Shown: positions 45,342 through 57,534, counted from the first letter of the stretch. The stretch: 64,000 nt of DNA from Pseudomonadota bacterium (GCA_030685065.1 JAUXQH010000160.1:1-64000); one strand, 5' to 3'. Numbers and translations: made by a program. Notes: a model not told the origin generated them from the sequence alone.

Positions 45342-46226
45342 CTACAGCAGCTCCGCCGGCGGCGGCGTGCTCTCCGACGGCCGCCACGCGGGCGTCGGAG
45401 GGAGGATGGAGAGCCGGAAGTCCTCCGAGAGCAGCACCATGTGGCCCTCGGGGACCAGCTCCCAGCGGTCCTCGTTGCCGATGCGCTCGCTCGCGACGAT
45501 CAGGTGGTTCACGCGATCGTCCTCCCTGGTTGGGCGCATGCAGAGCTTCTCGGCGGGACAGGTCTCGAAGTCGCGACAATGGTGCTTCTGGGTGGCCATG
45601 TAGAGCTCGCGCCCCGATCGGTTCGCCGCGAACACGGTGCCGTTGGTCAGGATGAAGTTCGCGATCGGCGGCGGCACGCCCACCTCGAGGGTGAGGCGGT
45701 ACAGGCCGTCCATCGCCGCCTGAAGCGCCTCACCGAGCCGGCGCCCGCAGGTCACGCCCGATCCGCAGGTGGCCAGGCCCGCCTCCTGCAGGTTGGCGAG
45801 CAGGTAGAAGAAGAGGGTCTCCGTGTCGGTGCTGCCGAGCACACGCTCGCGCAGGGCCGTCGGGATCCGCGCCAGGAGCGGCTCGCGGAGCCGATCGAAG
45901 CCGTGGAGCGTCCCGTTGTGCGCGAACAACCAGCGCCCGTGCCGGAACGGGTGGATGTTGTAGGGCCCGACACCGCCGACCGTGGCGCGGCGGACGTGGA
46001 CAACGAAGGTCTGCGAGGCGAGCCTCGACGACGCCCGTCGGAAGCTGTCGTTGCCCGAGGCGCCCACTTGTGACTTCAGGACGTAAGCGTCTCCCCCGTG
46101 AAAATACCCGATCCCCCATCCATCCTGATGATGACGGGCCTGCTCCTCGAGGGCATTTTCAGCCTCGACGAGCGATCGGTGGGCGCGAGAGACGACGGCA
46201 CTGCGGAAGCCGAACAAGCGGCACAT
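45342..46226 (-). CDS. Class II glutamine amidotransferase (YafJ-like)
   Basis: A 294-residue enzyme. The N-terminus MCRLFGFRS exposes Cys2 as the nucleophile after Met removal, as in all class II amidotransferases. The rest follows the YafJ/EgtC-like type: QARHHQDGWGIGYFHGG, FVVHVRRATVGGVGPYNIHPF, WLFAHNGTLHGFD, and STDTETLFFYLL. It releases ammonia from glutamine or another amide; no synthase domain is attached, so the acceptor is unknown, or it is a hydrolase of gamma-glutamyl compounds. The start is set by the Cys. It is divergent from tatB-tatC with 120 bases between. Confidence 0.92.
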   Translation of the reverse strand: MCRLFGFRSAVVSRAHRSLVEAENALEEQARHHQDGWGIGYFHGGDAYVLKSQVGASGNDSFRRASSRLASQTFVVHVRRATVGGVGPYNIHPFRHGRWLFAHNGTLHGFDRLREPLLARIPTALRERVLGSTDTETLFFYLLANLQEAGLATCGSGVTCGRRLGEALQAAMDGLYRLTLEVGVPPPIANFILTNGTVFAANRSGRELYMATQKHHCRDFETCPAEKLCMRPTREDDRVNHLIVASERIGNEDRWELVPEGHMVLLSEDFRLSILPPTPAWRPSESTPPPAELL

Positions 46227-46346
46227 GGGCCTCTGACCTTCGGGAGCGCAGGCAATATAGGCGGTCATCCCCCGCCCCGGCACCTTTAGATCGCCCGACC
46301 GGGGCGCGCCCTCCCCGTCTCGGCTACATGGGCCCCGTCGGAGCGT

Positions 46347-46823
46347 ATGGTGTTCGATCTCGGGCTGGGCGAGATGCTGGTGATCGCGGTGCTCGTCATC
46401 GTGTTCGTTGGCCCCGATGGTCTGCCCGACATGATGCGCGTCCTCGGCCGCTTCTACGGGCAGATGCGGCGTGCGAGCGACGATCTGCGGCGCACCTTCA
46501 ACGCTGAGGTCGCCCGGGTCGACGCGGATCGCCGCCGGGATGAGCTGCGGCAGCGGCGTCTCGAGCGCGAGCGTGCGCGGGCGGCACCGCCCGACTCCGC
46601 CGGGGAGCCGGGAGAGGGAGCGGACGCTCCATCCTCGACGCCCGCGGGCGATCCGGGCGGCCCCGGAGGCGAGGACGTCCCGCCGGAGCCCGAAGCCGAT
46701 CCCCTCCTCTTCGCGCCCGATCCCCGCCTCCCGCCCGACGCCGCGCCTCGTGCCGTCCCGCGGCCCGGCCCCGGCGTGCCGCGCGTCCCCCGGCCCCTCC
46801 CCGCCGATCCCACGGAGCCCTGA
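46347..46823 (+). CDS. tatB: Sec-independent protein translocase TatB
   Basis: A 158-residue protein. The N-terminal membrane helix LGEMLVIAVLVIVFVGPDGLP is followed by an amphipathic helix MMRVLGRFYGQMRRASDDL and a long Arg/Ala-rich coiled segment, then a Pro/Gly-rich tail. This order (helix, FGPxxLP-like hinge, amphipathic helix, long tail) is TatA/TatB; length and neighbour favour TatB. TatC follows four bases after the stop. No tatA is in the window, so it is elsewhere or this single protein does both jobs. Confidence 0.88.
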   Translation: MVFDLGLGEMLVIAVLVIVFVGPDGLPDMMRVLGRFYGQMRRASDDLRRTFNAEVARVDADRRRDELRQRRLERERARAAPPDSAGEPGEGADAPSSTPAGDPGGPGGEDVPPEPEADPLLFAPDPRLPPDAAPRAVPRPGPGVPRVPRPLPADPTEP

Positions 46824-46827
46824 CCCG

Positions 46828-47598
46828 ATGGGAACCCCCATGAAGACCGACCCGGTGGACGAGCACCGCATGCCGCTCATGGAGCACCTCCGGGAGCTCC
46901 GTGCGCGCCTCATCGTGTGCTTGTGGGCGCTCGCCATCACCGTGGTCGGGAGCTTCTTCTTCGCGAACGAGATCTTCACCATCCTCGCCGCACCGATGAA
47001 CGAGGCCCTGCTCGAGACCGGCCGCGGCACCATGGCCGTGACCCAGGCGATGGAAGGCTTCATGGTGCAGATGAAGGTGGCCGGGCTGACTGCCCTCTTC
47101 CTCTCGTCGCCGATCCTGTTCTGGCAGGGCTGGAAGTTCGTGGGCCCGGGGCTGTACGACCAGGAGAAGCGGCTGGTCCTTCCGTTGGTGACGGCGTCGA
47201 CCCTCCTCTTCGTCTCCGGCGCCGTGTTCTGCTACTTCGCCGTGTTCAAATACGGCTTCCCGATGTTCCTCGACATGAACATCGAGGGTGTGCAAGCCGT
47301 GCTCTCCATCGAGTCCTACCTCGGCATGGTCACGACGCTCCTCGTCGCCTTCGGGGCCTCGTTCCAGCTCCCGATCGTCGTGTACTTCCTGGCCCGGCTC
47401 GGCCTCATCGACCACATCGACATGATCAAGGGCTTCCGCTACAGCGTCGTCGGCATCTTCGTCGTCGCGGCCATCCTCACCCCGCCCGACGTCGTCTCGC
47501 AGATGCTGATGGCCGCCCCGTTGCTGGTCCTCTACGTCGTCGGGATCGGCGTGGCACGCCTCTCGTCGACGAAGAAGCGGGAGATCGCGACGGCCTGA
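46828..47598 (+). CDS. tatC: Sec-independent protein translocase TatC
   Basis: A 256-residue protein with six predicted transmembrane helices. The canonical start MPLMEHLRELRARLIVCLWA is preserved, with FLSSPILFWQGWKFVGPGLYDQEKR and a final ILTPPDVVSQMLMAAPLLVLY. TatC recognises twin-arginine signal peptides and with TatB forms the receptor for folded cargo. The ATG at 46828 (MGTPMKTD) is the longest; an ATG at 46840 is equally possible. It forms an operon with tatB. Confidence 0.95.
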   Translation: MGTPMKTDPVDEHRMPLMEHLRELRARLIVCLWALAITVVGSFFFANEIFTILAAPMNEALLETGRGTMAVTQAMEGFMVQMKVAGLTALFLSSPILFWQGWKFVGPGLYDQEKRLVLPLVTASTLLFVSGAVFCYFAVFKYGFPMFLDMNIEGVQAVLSIESYLGMVTTLLVAFGASFQLPIVVYFLARLGLIDHIDMIKGFRYSVVGIFVVAAILTPPDVVSQMLMAAPLLVLYVVGIGVARLSSTKKREIATA

Positions 47599-47700
47599 CC
47601 GCCGGCGCTCCACGTCCCGCGAGCAGGTCCCTCGGTCCTGACGCAGGGGGTGCCGTCACGCGGCTGGTAACGAGCCGGTCGAACGGCTACATGCCGAGGG

Positions 47701-49533
47701 ATGGCCTCTCTCGTCGATCAGTTCTGCCCGAACGTCCACGACGCACCGATCACCGCCGCCGCTTACGACCCCTGGAGCGGCGTCCTGGCCACGGCAGACG
47801 CCTCGGGCCTCGTCGCCGTCACCCGCGAGGGGGAGGCCACCCCCGGGCTCCTCTTCCGCCCCGGCGTCGGCATCACCGGCGCGCTCGGGATCATCCGCGG
47901 CGGCACGATGATCGCCGTGGGAGACGATGACGGGACGATCGGCGTCTACAGCACGCAGAACGCCGACTGTTACTTTCAGGAGGCGCGGGACGGCGCTCGA
48001 GGTCGCGTGCGAGCGATGCGCGGGGTGTCCGTGAGCCCCGAGGGCGCCCGCGTCGCGACGATCGCGGTGGACGGTCTGCTCCGCATCTGGGACATCACCA
48101 AGGGCGAGCGCGAGGTTGCCTGGCAGGGCTTCGGCGGGCTGACGGTCGAGTTCGACCAGTCCGGCCAGCGCGTCCTGTGCCTCGACACCAACGGCCAGCC
48201 CCGCCTCGTCGATCTGATGAGCCACCAGGGCCTGCCGATGGACAAGCTGCAGACCCCCGCCGAGCGCGCCACCTTCTCGCTCGACGGGACGCTCGTCGTC
48301 ACCGCCGGTCAGTCCGGCATCGCGCTGCTCCGCGTGGTCGACGGCGTGATGGTGGCCAGCTTCGCCACGCGCGGCGGCTCCGGCATCCTCAACCTGGTCC
48401 AGTGCCCCGACGGCACCCAGATCGGCGCGGTCAGCCAGCGCTCCATCCACGTGTTCTCCATGCCGGACCTCAAGCCGACGGACAGCAGCCGCCATGGCGC
48501 GCCCGACCCGTCGAACGCCGCGGTGTGGGGCCCGGCCGGCATCCGCGTCGGCGGGAGCGACGGCCTGATGCACGGCGGCGGCTCCGGCAGCGCCGGACCG
48601 GTCACGGTCGTGGGCGGCTTCGGGGAGAATCGGATCGCGTGCCACAGCGACAGCGTCGCGGTGTGGACCGGCAACCTCCGCAGCCACTCGTTCACGGTGG
48701 GCTCCCCCCTGCGCGAGGTGCACCTCGATCGGGACGGGCGGCTGGTCGTGGGCGTGCCCGAGCGCGGCGCGCTCGTCGTGCACGACGCCGCGGACGGCAA
48801 GAAGATCTTCGACGGCGGCCCGGAGACCAGCGGCACCCCCTCCGTCGGCGTGGGCGGCAACGTCGTGGCGGCGCAGCTCGCGAGCGGCGGGATCCGCTGG
48901 TGGGATCTCGCGCGCAACCGCGCGTACGAGCTCAAGTGGCCCATCGGCATGGCGCTCTCGCACGGCGGCACCTGGCTCGGCGTCATCACGCCGCGCGGCG
49001 CCATCAAGGTGCTCGATCCGGCCTCGGGGAAGGAGGCCATCCCGGATCCCCTCCCCTCGGCGGACGTGCCGGCCCGGCTCCTCTCCTTCGTCAACCGCCG
49101 CCCCGATCTGCTCGTGGTCGACGCCGAGAACATCCTCGCCCACTACGACCTCGCCGTCTCCGTCCGGGAGAACAGGCCCTGCGAAGCCCGCGACGTCCTG
49201 CAGTTCGAAGCCGCGCCCGACCGCGTGTGGGGCATCACCGGGGGCCAGTACGCGGCGCTCCGCCTGCCCGAGTCGGGCGGCTGCACGATCCTTTTCGTCG
49301 ACGTGCACGCCCAGACCGTCGTGAGCGAGGTCACCGGCCTACACCCCGGCGCCTGGGTCGACGCGGAGCAGGGGTTCATCCTCGAGCCGGCGCGCAGCGG
49401 TGCCCTCCTCGAGCGTGACATGAAGGGCAACGAGCGCCGTTGCCTCCGCGCCCTTCCGGACGGGCAGTGGGTCTGCTTCAACGCCCGCGGCTGGATCGAC
49501 GCGTCGGAGGGTGCGGCGGGGGCGCTGGCGTAG
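47701..49533 (+). CDS. WD40/beta-propeller repeat protein, cytoplasmic
   Basis: A 610-residue protein with no signal peptide. Repeated short blades of the type AAYDPWSGVLATADASGLVAV, ITGALGIIRGGTMIAVGDDDGTIGVY and LLRIWDITKGEREVAW, then TFSLDGTLVVTAGQSGIALL, continue to the C-terminus and fill about two seven-bladed propellers. WD40-like propellers serve as protein-interaction platforms. It follows tatC by 102 bases in the same direction, but a link to export is not shown. Partner unknown. Confidence 0.75.
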   Translation: MASLVDQFCPNVHDAPITAAAYDPWSGVLATADASGLVAVTREGEATPGLLFRPGVGITGALGIIRGGTMIAVGDDDGTIGVYSTQNADCYFQEARDGARGRVRAMRGVSVSPEGARVATIAVDGLLRIWDITKGEREVAWQGFGGLTVEFDQSGQRVLCLDTNGQPRLVDLMSHQGLPMDKLQTPAERATFSLDGTLVVTAGQSGIALLRVVDGVMVASFATRGGSGILNLVQCPDGTQIGAVSQRSIHVFSMPDLKPTDSSRHGAPDPSNAAVWGPAGIRVGGSDGLMHGGGSGSAGPVTVVGGFGENRIACHSDSVAVWTGNLRSHSFTVGSPLREVHLDRDGRLVVGVPERGALVVHDAADGKKIFDGGPETSGTPSVGVGGNVVAAQLASGGIRWWDLARNRAYELKWPIGMALSHGGTWLGVITPRGAIKVLDPASGKEAIPDPLPSADVPARLLSFVNRRPDLLVVDAENILAHYDLAVSVRENRPCEARDVLQFEAAPDRVWGITGGQYAALRLPESGGCTILFVDVHAQTVVSEVTGLHPGAWVDAEQGFILEPARSGALLERDMKGNERRCLRALPDGQWVCFNARGWIDASEGAAGALA

Positions 49534-49589
49534 CGGGCATCGCCGCGCTGCGGTTGACCCACAAACGGGTCCGTGCGACGGTGCGTGCC

Positions 49590-51668
<2,079 letters not shown>

Positions 51669-51836
51669 GCGGCTCGCGGTAGCGTCGGCCCTCCTGGGCG
51701 CTCGCTCGCCCCCCCCCCCGCCGTTCGCCTCGCCCCGCCACACCGCCGATGGGCGGCCCGCAGCGACTGTCCCGGGGCCCGCGGACACCGGTGACGGAGG
51801 GGGAGAACCGATCGCCCGCCGTGGGTGGGCCGGACG
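51669..51836. other. Convergent gap with C11 tract
   Basis: 168 bases between two convergent stops. It contains a run of 11 C (51709-51719) directly after GGGCGCTCGCTCG, which can form a short stem with the first Cs. No gene is evident. The homopolymer is a likely site of sequencing error or slippage. Confidence 0.4.
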
Positions 51837-54356
51837 CTACTCCACCGGCTCCCGCGCGCGCTCGGCCGCCTCCGCCTCCTCGGCCTCCTCTCGCGCCGCC
51901 GCCTTCTTCTTCCCGATCCCGAACAGGCCGCCGAGCTTCTGGAACGCGTCCTGGAGCGTGTCGCCGGCCTCCTCGACCACGCCGCACCGGTTCTCCGGAA
52001 CGTTGCCCGCGCTGAAGTACTCGGCGCGGATCTCGGTGCAGTCGTTGCACGGCGGGAGATCGGTCTGTTCGCACACGTCCGCGCGCTCGACCCCCGAGGG
52101 CACCGCCGCGACGGTGCCGCTCGTGCCGGTCGCGGCGACGAATCGCGCCCAGGTCGGCAGAGCGGCCTGGGAGCCGGTGAGGCCCAAGGTGCGCTCGCGA
52201 TCGAATCCCACCCACACCGCCACCGCGTAGGGGCCCGTCACGCCTACGAACCACGCGTCCTTGTTGCCGTCCGTCGTGCCGCTCTTGCCGGCGGCGCCGG
52301 TCCCGACCCCGTACTTCTTCGCGGACTTGCCGGTGCCGGTCTTCATCACTTCGCGCATCACGCTCGTCGCGAGGAACGTGGCGCGTGCCGAGTACCGAAC
52401 GGATGACTGCTCCGGCGGGGCGTCCACGCGGAGGTCTCCGCGCGGGTCCTTGGCCGCGCGCACGAGCCACGGCGGGTGGTAGGCACCATCGCTGGCGAAC
52501 ACCGCGTACGCGCCCGCGAGCTGGACGGGCGTGGCGCCGAAGCCGCCGAGCGCGGCCGAGGGGTAGTTGGTCGCCTCGTCGAGGCCGAGCGCCCGCCACC
52601 GCTTCTTCAGGTTCGCGAGCCCGGCGGCCTCGGCCAGCAGCACCGCGGGTATGTTGCGGGAGGTCGCGATGGCCCGACGGATGGAGATCGGCCCCACGAA
52701 CACGTTGTCGTAGTTGGCGGGGGTCCAGGTCTTTCCGTCGTGCGTGCGCTCGATGGGGGCGTCGTCCAGGCGGGTCGCGGGAGAGAGCGTCGGGTCGGCC
52801 TCGAACGCGGCGAGCATCGTGAGCGGCTTGATCGTAGAGCCGATCTGGCGCTTCGCGCCGAAGCCGCGATCCCACAAGCTCTCGCTGTAGTTCCGGCCGC
52901 CTACGAGCGCGACGATGGCGCCGTCGCGGGCCCGGACCACGACGAGCGCGGCCTGGATCCCTTCGAGCTTCGGGTGGGCCGCCACGAGCTCGGCCATCCC
53001 ATCGCGCAGGGCGGCCTCCGCCGCGCGCTGAAGCGGGGGGGAGATCGTGGTGCTGACCTCGAGCGCCTCGCGGGCGATCGAGCCGACGCCAACCGACGCC
53101 TCGACCTCCTCGACCGCGTGGTCCACCGCCCAGGGTGCCATCCGCCCGGCCTCCGCGACGTGCGTGACCAGCGGCTCCTTCTTGGCGGCGGCGGCGGCGC
53201 TGGCCTCGATCGCCCCGATCTCGACCATCCGGTCGAGCGCCAGGTCGCGACGCTCCGTCGCCTTCTCCGGGTATCGCGCGGGCGAGTAGGCGTTCGGCGC
53301 GGAGATGACCCCCGCGAGGGTGGCCGCTTCGCCGAGGGACACGCGCTCGATCGGCTTGCCGAACCAGGCGCGCGCGGCGGCATCGACCCCACAGATCGAG
53401 CTGCCACCTGCCTGCCCGAGGTAGATCTCGTTGAGGTAGAGGCGAAGGATCTCGTCCTTGCCGAGGCGGCGTTCGAGCGCCAGCGAAAGGAGCGCCTCCC
53501 GCAGCTTCCTCTCCCCCGTGCGCTCCTGGGTGAGGAACAGGTTCTTCACGACCTGCTGCGTCAGGGAGGATCCGCCCTGCTTCCATTCCTGGTGGGTCAG
53601 ATCCACCCACAACGCGCGGGAGATGCCCACCGGATCGAGGCCCGGGTGCTCGTAGAACCGCGCGTCCTCCATCGCGAGGACCGCGCTCCGCACGTTCTTC
53701 GGGATGCGGTCGAGCGCAACCGGGTTGCGATTCTCGTTGTCGGGCCCGCGGATGGTCGCCATCGCGGCGGGCATGAACATCGCGCGTCCCTGAGGCGTGA
53801 CGGAGCGGACCTTCCCGTCCGCGAAGGTGACGAGCACCTCGCCGCTCTTCACCGTCCAGCCCGGCCCGTCCGCCGCCTTGCCGCTCACGACGACGGCGTC
53901 CGCTCCGGCCTGGAAGTCCCCCGGCTGCGCGGCCTTGGCGACACGCGCGTAGCCCGCCGCGGAGAGGTCCGCCGCGAGCGCCTCTGGCGTGTACGCGAGG
54001 CCCGGCCACACCTCGATGGGCCCGGACCAGACATGGCCCGGCACGGTCCACACCGGCCCCGCGAGCCCGGCGTCGACCGCGCCCAGCGCCCACCGGTACA
54101 TCGTGGCCGACACGATCGCGCCCGCGAGCACGGCGCCCACGCCGAGGCTGATCACGACCGCGCGGGTCCAGCTCTTGAGGGCCACCAGGAAGGGCCGCCG
54201 GGGCCCGGCCTTGGCCTTCGACGGCGAGCGCCCCTTCGACGGCGCCCGACCCGGCCCTTTCGCCCTGCCGGAGATCAGGTTCTTCTTCGCCTGCTTCAAG
54301 GCGGAGATCCCGGGATCTTCCTTCTTTCCGCCAGGGGTTCGCGGGGGTTTGGCCAT
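51837..54356 (-). CDS. Bifunctional penicillin-binding protein, PBP1b-like
   Basis: An 839-residue class A PBP. The basic cytoplasmic N-terminus is followed by one helix (AVVISLGVGAVLAGAIVSA, about 68-87), a UB2H-like domain (about 95-180; VWSGPIEVWPGLAYTPEAL...GYARVAKAAQPGDF), the GT51 glycosyltransferase (EDARFYEHPGLDPVGI, Glu near 230; GGSSLTQQVVKNLFL) and the transpeptidase (active Ser in GSTIKP near 506, SRN, KSG in AGKSGTTDGNKDAW). UB2H is the PBP1b hallmark in E. coli, where it meets the activator LpoB. The C-terminal tail ends in an acidic, Ala/Glu-rich stretch. It polymerises and cross-links peptidoglycan. The ATG at 54356 gives the normal cytoplasmic start. Confidence 0.9.
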   Translation of the reverse strand: MAKPPRTPGGKKEDPGISALKQAKKNLISGRAKGPGRAPSKGRSPSKAKAGPRRPFLVALKSWTRAVVISLGVGAVLAGAIVSATMYRWALGAVDAGLAGPVWTVPGHVWSGPIEVWPGLAYTPEALAADLSAAGYARVAKAAQPGDFQAGADAVVVSGKAADGPGWTVKSGEVLVTFADGKVRSVTPQGRAMFMPAAMATIRGPDNENRNPVALDRIPKNVRSAVLAMEDARFYEHPGLDPVGISRALWVDLTHQEWKQGGSSLTQQVVKNLFLTQERTGERKLREALLSLALERRLGKDEILRLYLNEIYLGQAGGSSICGVDAAARAWFGKPIERVSLGEAATLAGVISAPNAYSPARYPEKATERRDLALDRMVEIGAIEASAAAAAKKEPLVTHVAEAGRMAPWAVDHAVEEVEASVGVGSIAREALEVSTTISPPLQRAAEAALRDGMAELVAAHPKLEGIQAALVVVRARDGAIVALVGGRNYSESLWDRGFGAKRQIGSTIKPLTMLAAFEADPTLSPATRLDDAPIERTHDGKTWTPANYDNVFVGPISIRRAIATSRNIPAVLLAEAAGLANLKKRWRALGLDEATNYPSAALGGFGATPVQLAGAYAVFASDGAYHPPWLVRAAKDPRGDLRVDAPPEQSSVRYSARATFLATSVMREVMKTGTGKSAKKYGVGTGAAGKSGTTDGNKDAWFVGVTGPYAVAVWVGFDRERTLGLTGSQAALPTWARFVAATGTSGTVAAVPSGVERADVCEQTDLPPCNDCTEIRAEYFSAGNVPENRCGVVEEAGDTLQDAFQKLGGLFGIGKKKAAAREEAEEAEAAERAREPVE

Positions 54357-54481
54357 TGACGCGTCGAGTGTAACGCGAACCCCGCGTCGGAGCGGTGGCC
54401 GACAAGGCGGCGTAAGAGCCCGGTCCTCCCACCGCGTGCCCGCATCCGGCAACCGACTCGCCGTACCGTTACGTACGCGCC

Positions 54482-55042
54482 ATGCTCATCGGCCTGCTCA
54501 GCCTGCTCTCGTCTCCGATCGCGCTCGCCGCCGACTCGTGGACCGCCACCTGCCCCACCAAGGACGATCCGTCGGTGTGGTTCGTGTTCGCGGCCGCGCC
54601 GGACGCTCCTCCCCTCCCCGACTTCGATTGCGCGGGCCTGTTCTTCGACAGCACCGTCGCCTGCACGCAGACCGTGGGGCTCGGCAAGATCCGTCCCGGC
54701 GGCGCCTCCCCCGGCGGCATCCCGCTCCTCGAGCTCCGGTACCTGCCCTTCGGCGACATCACCGGCATCATGGGGTTCTTTTCCCGGCTCGACGGCGGCG
54801 TGCTCTACAAGGTCCCGACCGTCGCGGCGCCGACGTCCTACGCCGCGACGCCGCCGCCCTCGACCGCGTCCGAGCTCCTCCTGCAGTACCTCGAGCAGCG
54901 GAACAAGGCCTCGGCGGCCACCAGCAACGTGGCCCTGCACGTGTGGACGTGCCCCGACGCGAAGTTCGTGCCGCCTACCTCGGCGATCGAGCCCTACGGC
55001 ATGAAGCTCGTCCAGCACGCCGGGCGGGTCTCGATGTACTGA
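54482..55042 (+). CDS. Secreted protein of an uncharacterised family (paralogue of 2312-2845)
   Basis: A 186-residue protein with a signal peptide (MLIGLLSLLSSPIALAA). Conserved marks shared with 2312-2845 in the same order: an aromatic strand (VWFVFAAA), FDCAGLFF, a Cys 14 residues on (VACTQTVGLGK), LLELRYLPFGDITGIMGFF, a helix, and LHVWTCP. It is divergent from the PBP gene (125 bases between starts), hence possibly coexpressed with cell wall synthesis, but function is unknown. Confidence 0.75.
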   Translation: MLIGLLSLLSSPIALAADSWTATCPTKDDPSVWFVFAAAPDAPPLPDFDCAGLFFDSTVACTQTVGLGKIRPGGASPGGIPLLELRYLPFGDITGIMGFFSRLDGGVLYKVPTVAAPTSYAATPPPSTASELLLQYLEQRNKASAATSNVALHVWTCPDAKFVPPTSAIEPYGMKLVQHAGRVSMY

Positions 55043-55052
55043 TCGCGATCGT

Positions 55053-55073
55053 CGAGCCTCCCGGGGAGGCTCG
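55053..55073. terminator. Bidirectional hairpin between convergent genes
   Basis: CGAGCCTCC and GGAGGCTCG form a perfect 9-bp stem with a CGG loop, midway between the stops at 55042 and 55083. No T run, but position and symmetry fit a shared terminator. Confidence 0.62.
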
Positions 55074-55082
55074 GCGCCCGGA

Positions 55083-57047
55083 TCAGCCGTCCCGAACCAC
55101 CCGCCGCGCCGCCGCCACGACGGCGCCGACGTTCACGCCGAGCTTCTCGCAGACGGTCTTTCCGGGCGCGCTCGCCCCGAACCGGTCGATGCCGACGCTG
55201 GCGCCGTCGAGGCCGACGTAGCGCTCCCACCCGCGGGTCGTCCCGGCCTCGACGCTGACGCGCGGCACGCCGCGGGGCAACACGCCGATCTTGTAGGCGG
55301 CGTCCTGCTCGTCGTACAGCTCCTGGCACGCCATGTTCACGACGCGCGCCGCGATCCCCTCCGCCGCGAGCAGCTCCGCGGCCTCGAGCGCGAGGTGCAC
55401 CTCGGACCCCGTGCCGATGATCACCACGGCGGGATCCGCCACGTCGCGGAGCACGTACGCGCCCTTCGTGATGGAGCGGGCGGGCGGGTAGACCGCGCGG
55501 TCGAGCGTCGGGAGGTTCTGGCGGGTCAGCGCCAGGGCGGTGGGGCCCGTCGTGTGCACGAGCGCGAGGCGCCACGCTTCGCTGGCCTCGTTCGCGTCCG
55601 CCGGGCGGATGACGCGGCAGTTCGGGATCAGGCGGATGGCCTGGAGGGTCTCGATCGGCTGGTGCGTCGGTCCGTCCTCGCCGACCCACACCGAGTCGTG
55701 CGTGTACACGTACACCACCGGCTGGTGCATGAGCGCGGACAGGCGCACGGCCGGCCGCATGTAGTCGTGGAAGATCAGGAACGTCGCGCCGTAGGGGCGC
55801 ACGCCGCCGTGCAGGGAGAGGCCGTTGCAGATCGCGGCCATCGCGTGCTCGCGGATGCCGAAGGCGACGTTTCGGCCATCCCGGCTGGCCGGCTGGAAGA
55901 CGCTCGCGCCCTTGATGTGCGTGAAGTTGGACTCGGCCAGGTCGGCGCTGCCGCCGATCAGGTTCGGGATCGCGGCGGCGGCGGCGAGGAGCGCGGTCTC
56001 GCCCGACTTGCGGGTGGCGAGCGAGGTGCCCGCGGCGTGAACGGGCCACGCGACGGCGTCGACATCGAGCTCGCCGGAGAAGAAGCTGCGCAGCTCCGCG
56101 CCCTTGGGCGAGTCCGCCACGCGGGCCTCCCAGGCCTCGCGGAGGGTCTTGCGGTCGGCGTCGTTCGCGCGGACCCCCGCCACGACATCGGCGGGAACGG
56201 CAAAGTGCACGTCCGGGTCGAGGCCGAGGCGCTGCTTGGTGAGGCGCACCTCGTCGACGCCGAGCGGGGCGCCGTGCGCCGCGGACTTGCCGGCCTTGTT
56301 GGGAGAGCCGAACCCGATCGTCGTGCGGCACGCGATGAGCGAGGGGCGGTCGGTCACGTCGCGGGCGGCGGCGAGGGCGGCGGAGATCGCCTCCCCGTCG
56401 TGCCCGTCAATCCGCTGGACGTGCCAGCCCTGGGCCTCGAAGCGCGCGCCCACGTCCTCCGTGAACGTCAGGTCGGTGGATCCGTCGATCGTGATCTTGT
56501 TGTCGTCCCACAAGCAGATCAGACGCCCGAGCTTCTGGTGCCCGGCGAAGGAGGCGGCCTCGGCGGTGATGCCCTCCATCATGTCGCCGTCACCGCACGT
56601 CATGTACGTCCAGTGGTTCATCAGGCCCTCGCCGAAGCGCGCGCGGAGCCACGCTTCCGCGACGGCCATGCCGACCGCGTTCGCGAAGCCCTGCCCCAGC
56701 GGCCCGGTCGTGGTCTCGATGCCGGGGGCCTCCCCGTGCTCCGGGTGGCCGGCACACTTGCTGCCCCACTGGCGGAAGGACTTGAGATCCTCGATGCTTA
56801 GGGACGTACCCGTCAGGTGCAGCATCGAGTAGAGCAGCATCGACCCGTGCCCGCCCGAGAGCACGAAGCGGTCGCGATCGGGCCATGCCGCGTCGGTCGG
56901 ATCGTAGCGGAGAAAGCGCGTCCACAGCACCGTGGCCACGTCGGCCATGCCGAGCGGCATGCCCGGATGCCCCGAGTTGGCGGCCTGCACCGCGTCCATC
57001 GAGAGGCCGCGGATGGTGTTGGCGATGCGGTGGTCGAGGTCGGTCAA
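55083..57047 (-). CDS. tkt: Transketolase
   Basis: A 654-residue enzyme with [38 protein letters not shown], the thiamine-diphosphate motif [18 protein letters not shown]...DDNKITIDG, and the pyrimidine-domain [14 protein letters not shown]. It transfers two-carbon units in the pentose phosphate pathway. The start is set by TTG at 57047 with GGGAG four bases upstream, which gives the standard N-terminus [16 protein letters not shown]; an ATG at 57113 would overlap the upstream gene. It shares a strand with the AllA-like gene 25 bases upstream. Confidence 0.95.
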   Translation of the reverse strand: MTDLDHRIANTIRGLSMDAVQAANSGHPGMPLGMADVATVLWTRFLRYDPTDAAWPDRDRFVLSGGHGSMLLYSMLHLTGTSLSIEDLKSFRQWGSKCAGHPEHGEAPGIETTTGPLGQGFANAVGMAVAEAWLRARFGEGLMNHWTYMTCGDGDMMEGITAEAASFAGHQKLGRLICLWDDNKITIDGSTDLTFTEDVGARFEAQGWHVQRIDGHDGEAISAALAAARDVTDRPSLIACRTTIGFGSPNKAGKSAAHGAPLGVDEVRLTKQRLGLDPDVHFAVPADVVAGVRANDADRKTLREAWEARVADSPKGAELRSFFSGELDVDAVAWPVHAAGTSLATRKSGETALLAAAAAIPNLIGGSADLAESNFTHIKGASVFQPASRDGRNVAFGIREHAMAAICNGLSLHGGVRPYGATFLIFHDYMRPAVRLSALMHQPVVYVYTHDSVWVGEDGPTHQPIETLQAIRLIPNCRVIRPADANEASEAWRLALVHTTGPTALALTRQNLPTLDRAVYPPARSITKGAYVLRDVADPAVVIIGTGSEVHLALEAAELLAAEGIAARVVNMACQELYDEQDAAYKIGVLPRGVPRVSVEAGTTRGWERYVGLDGASVGIDRFGASAPGKTVCEKLGVNVGAVVAAARRVVRDG

Positions 57048-57072
57048 AGGGGCTCCCGTACGCGCGGCCGGG

Positions 57073-57459
57073 CTAACCGGTTGCCGGACCCGCGTCCGTC
57101 GCCCAGCGAACATCCCGCTCCTCGAAGTCGTCCCGATTGGTCCCGGGCGCCTCGATCGTCAGGTACGCGCCCGCCTCGGCCGCGAGGGGGACGGGGCCGT
57201 GATGCCAGGTCCCGGCGTCGAGGACGATGGCCTCGCCGGGCGCCACCTCCACCCACGTCGGATCGAGGGGAGTCGGGCCGCCGGGCGCGAGCCAGATCCC
57301 CCACCGCCCGCCGTCCATCGCGGCCAGGAGCTGCGGCGTCCGGACGTGCCGGGCCATCGTGGTCACGCCGCGGTCACGACCGGACACGCGGAAAAGCTCG
57401 ACGACAGGCCGCTCCATGCCGAGCGGGTGCTCTCCGCCGAGCGGGATCTTTCGGTACAT
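57073..57459 (-). CDS. Ureidoglycolate lyase-like (AllA-family) cupin
   Basis: A 128-residue cupin-type protein. The line [19 protein letters not shown] with its following ...[19 protein letters not shown] corresponds to the AllA signature GtWHHpxxpL. AllA releases urea from ureidoglycolate in purine breakdown, but the fold is shared by others and no other purine genes are near. It is cotranscribed with tkt (25 bases). The ATG at 57459 is clear. Enzyme identity is moderate. Confidence 0.7.
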   Translation of the reverse strand: MYRKIPLGGEHPLGMERPVVELFRVSGRDRGVTTMARHVRTPQLLAAMDGGRWGIWLAPGGPTPLDPTWVEVAPGEAIVLDAGTWHHGPVPLAAEAGAYLTIEAPGTNRDDFEERDVRWATDAGPATG

Positions 57460-57477
57460 CGGGGCCGCCTCCGGAGG

Positions 57478-57502
57478 GGGGTCTGACCTTACGACTTATC
57501 AC
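57478..57502 (+). repeat. Direct repeat, copy 1 (25 bp)
   Basis: Begins GGGGTCTGACCTTACG and ends ACTTATCAC. It is identical over 25 bases to 57535-57559, with 32 bases between. It contains the palindrome GGTC-T-GACC. Such conserved non-coding pairs are often remnants of mobile or REP-like elements. Confidence 0.85.
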
Positions 57503-57534
57503 CTACGACAAGCGAACGCCGAACATTTCAGGGT

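Noticed and set aside
57073-57459. Part of a purine degradation operon.
   Set aside because: No allantoin or urate genes are near; the AllA-like protein sits with transketolase.
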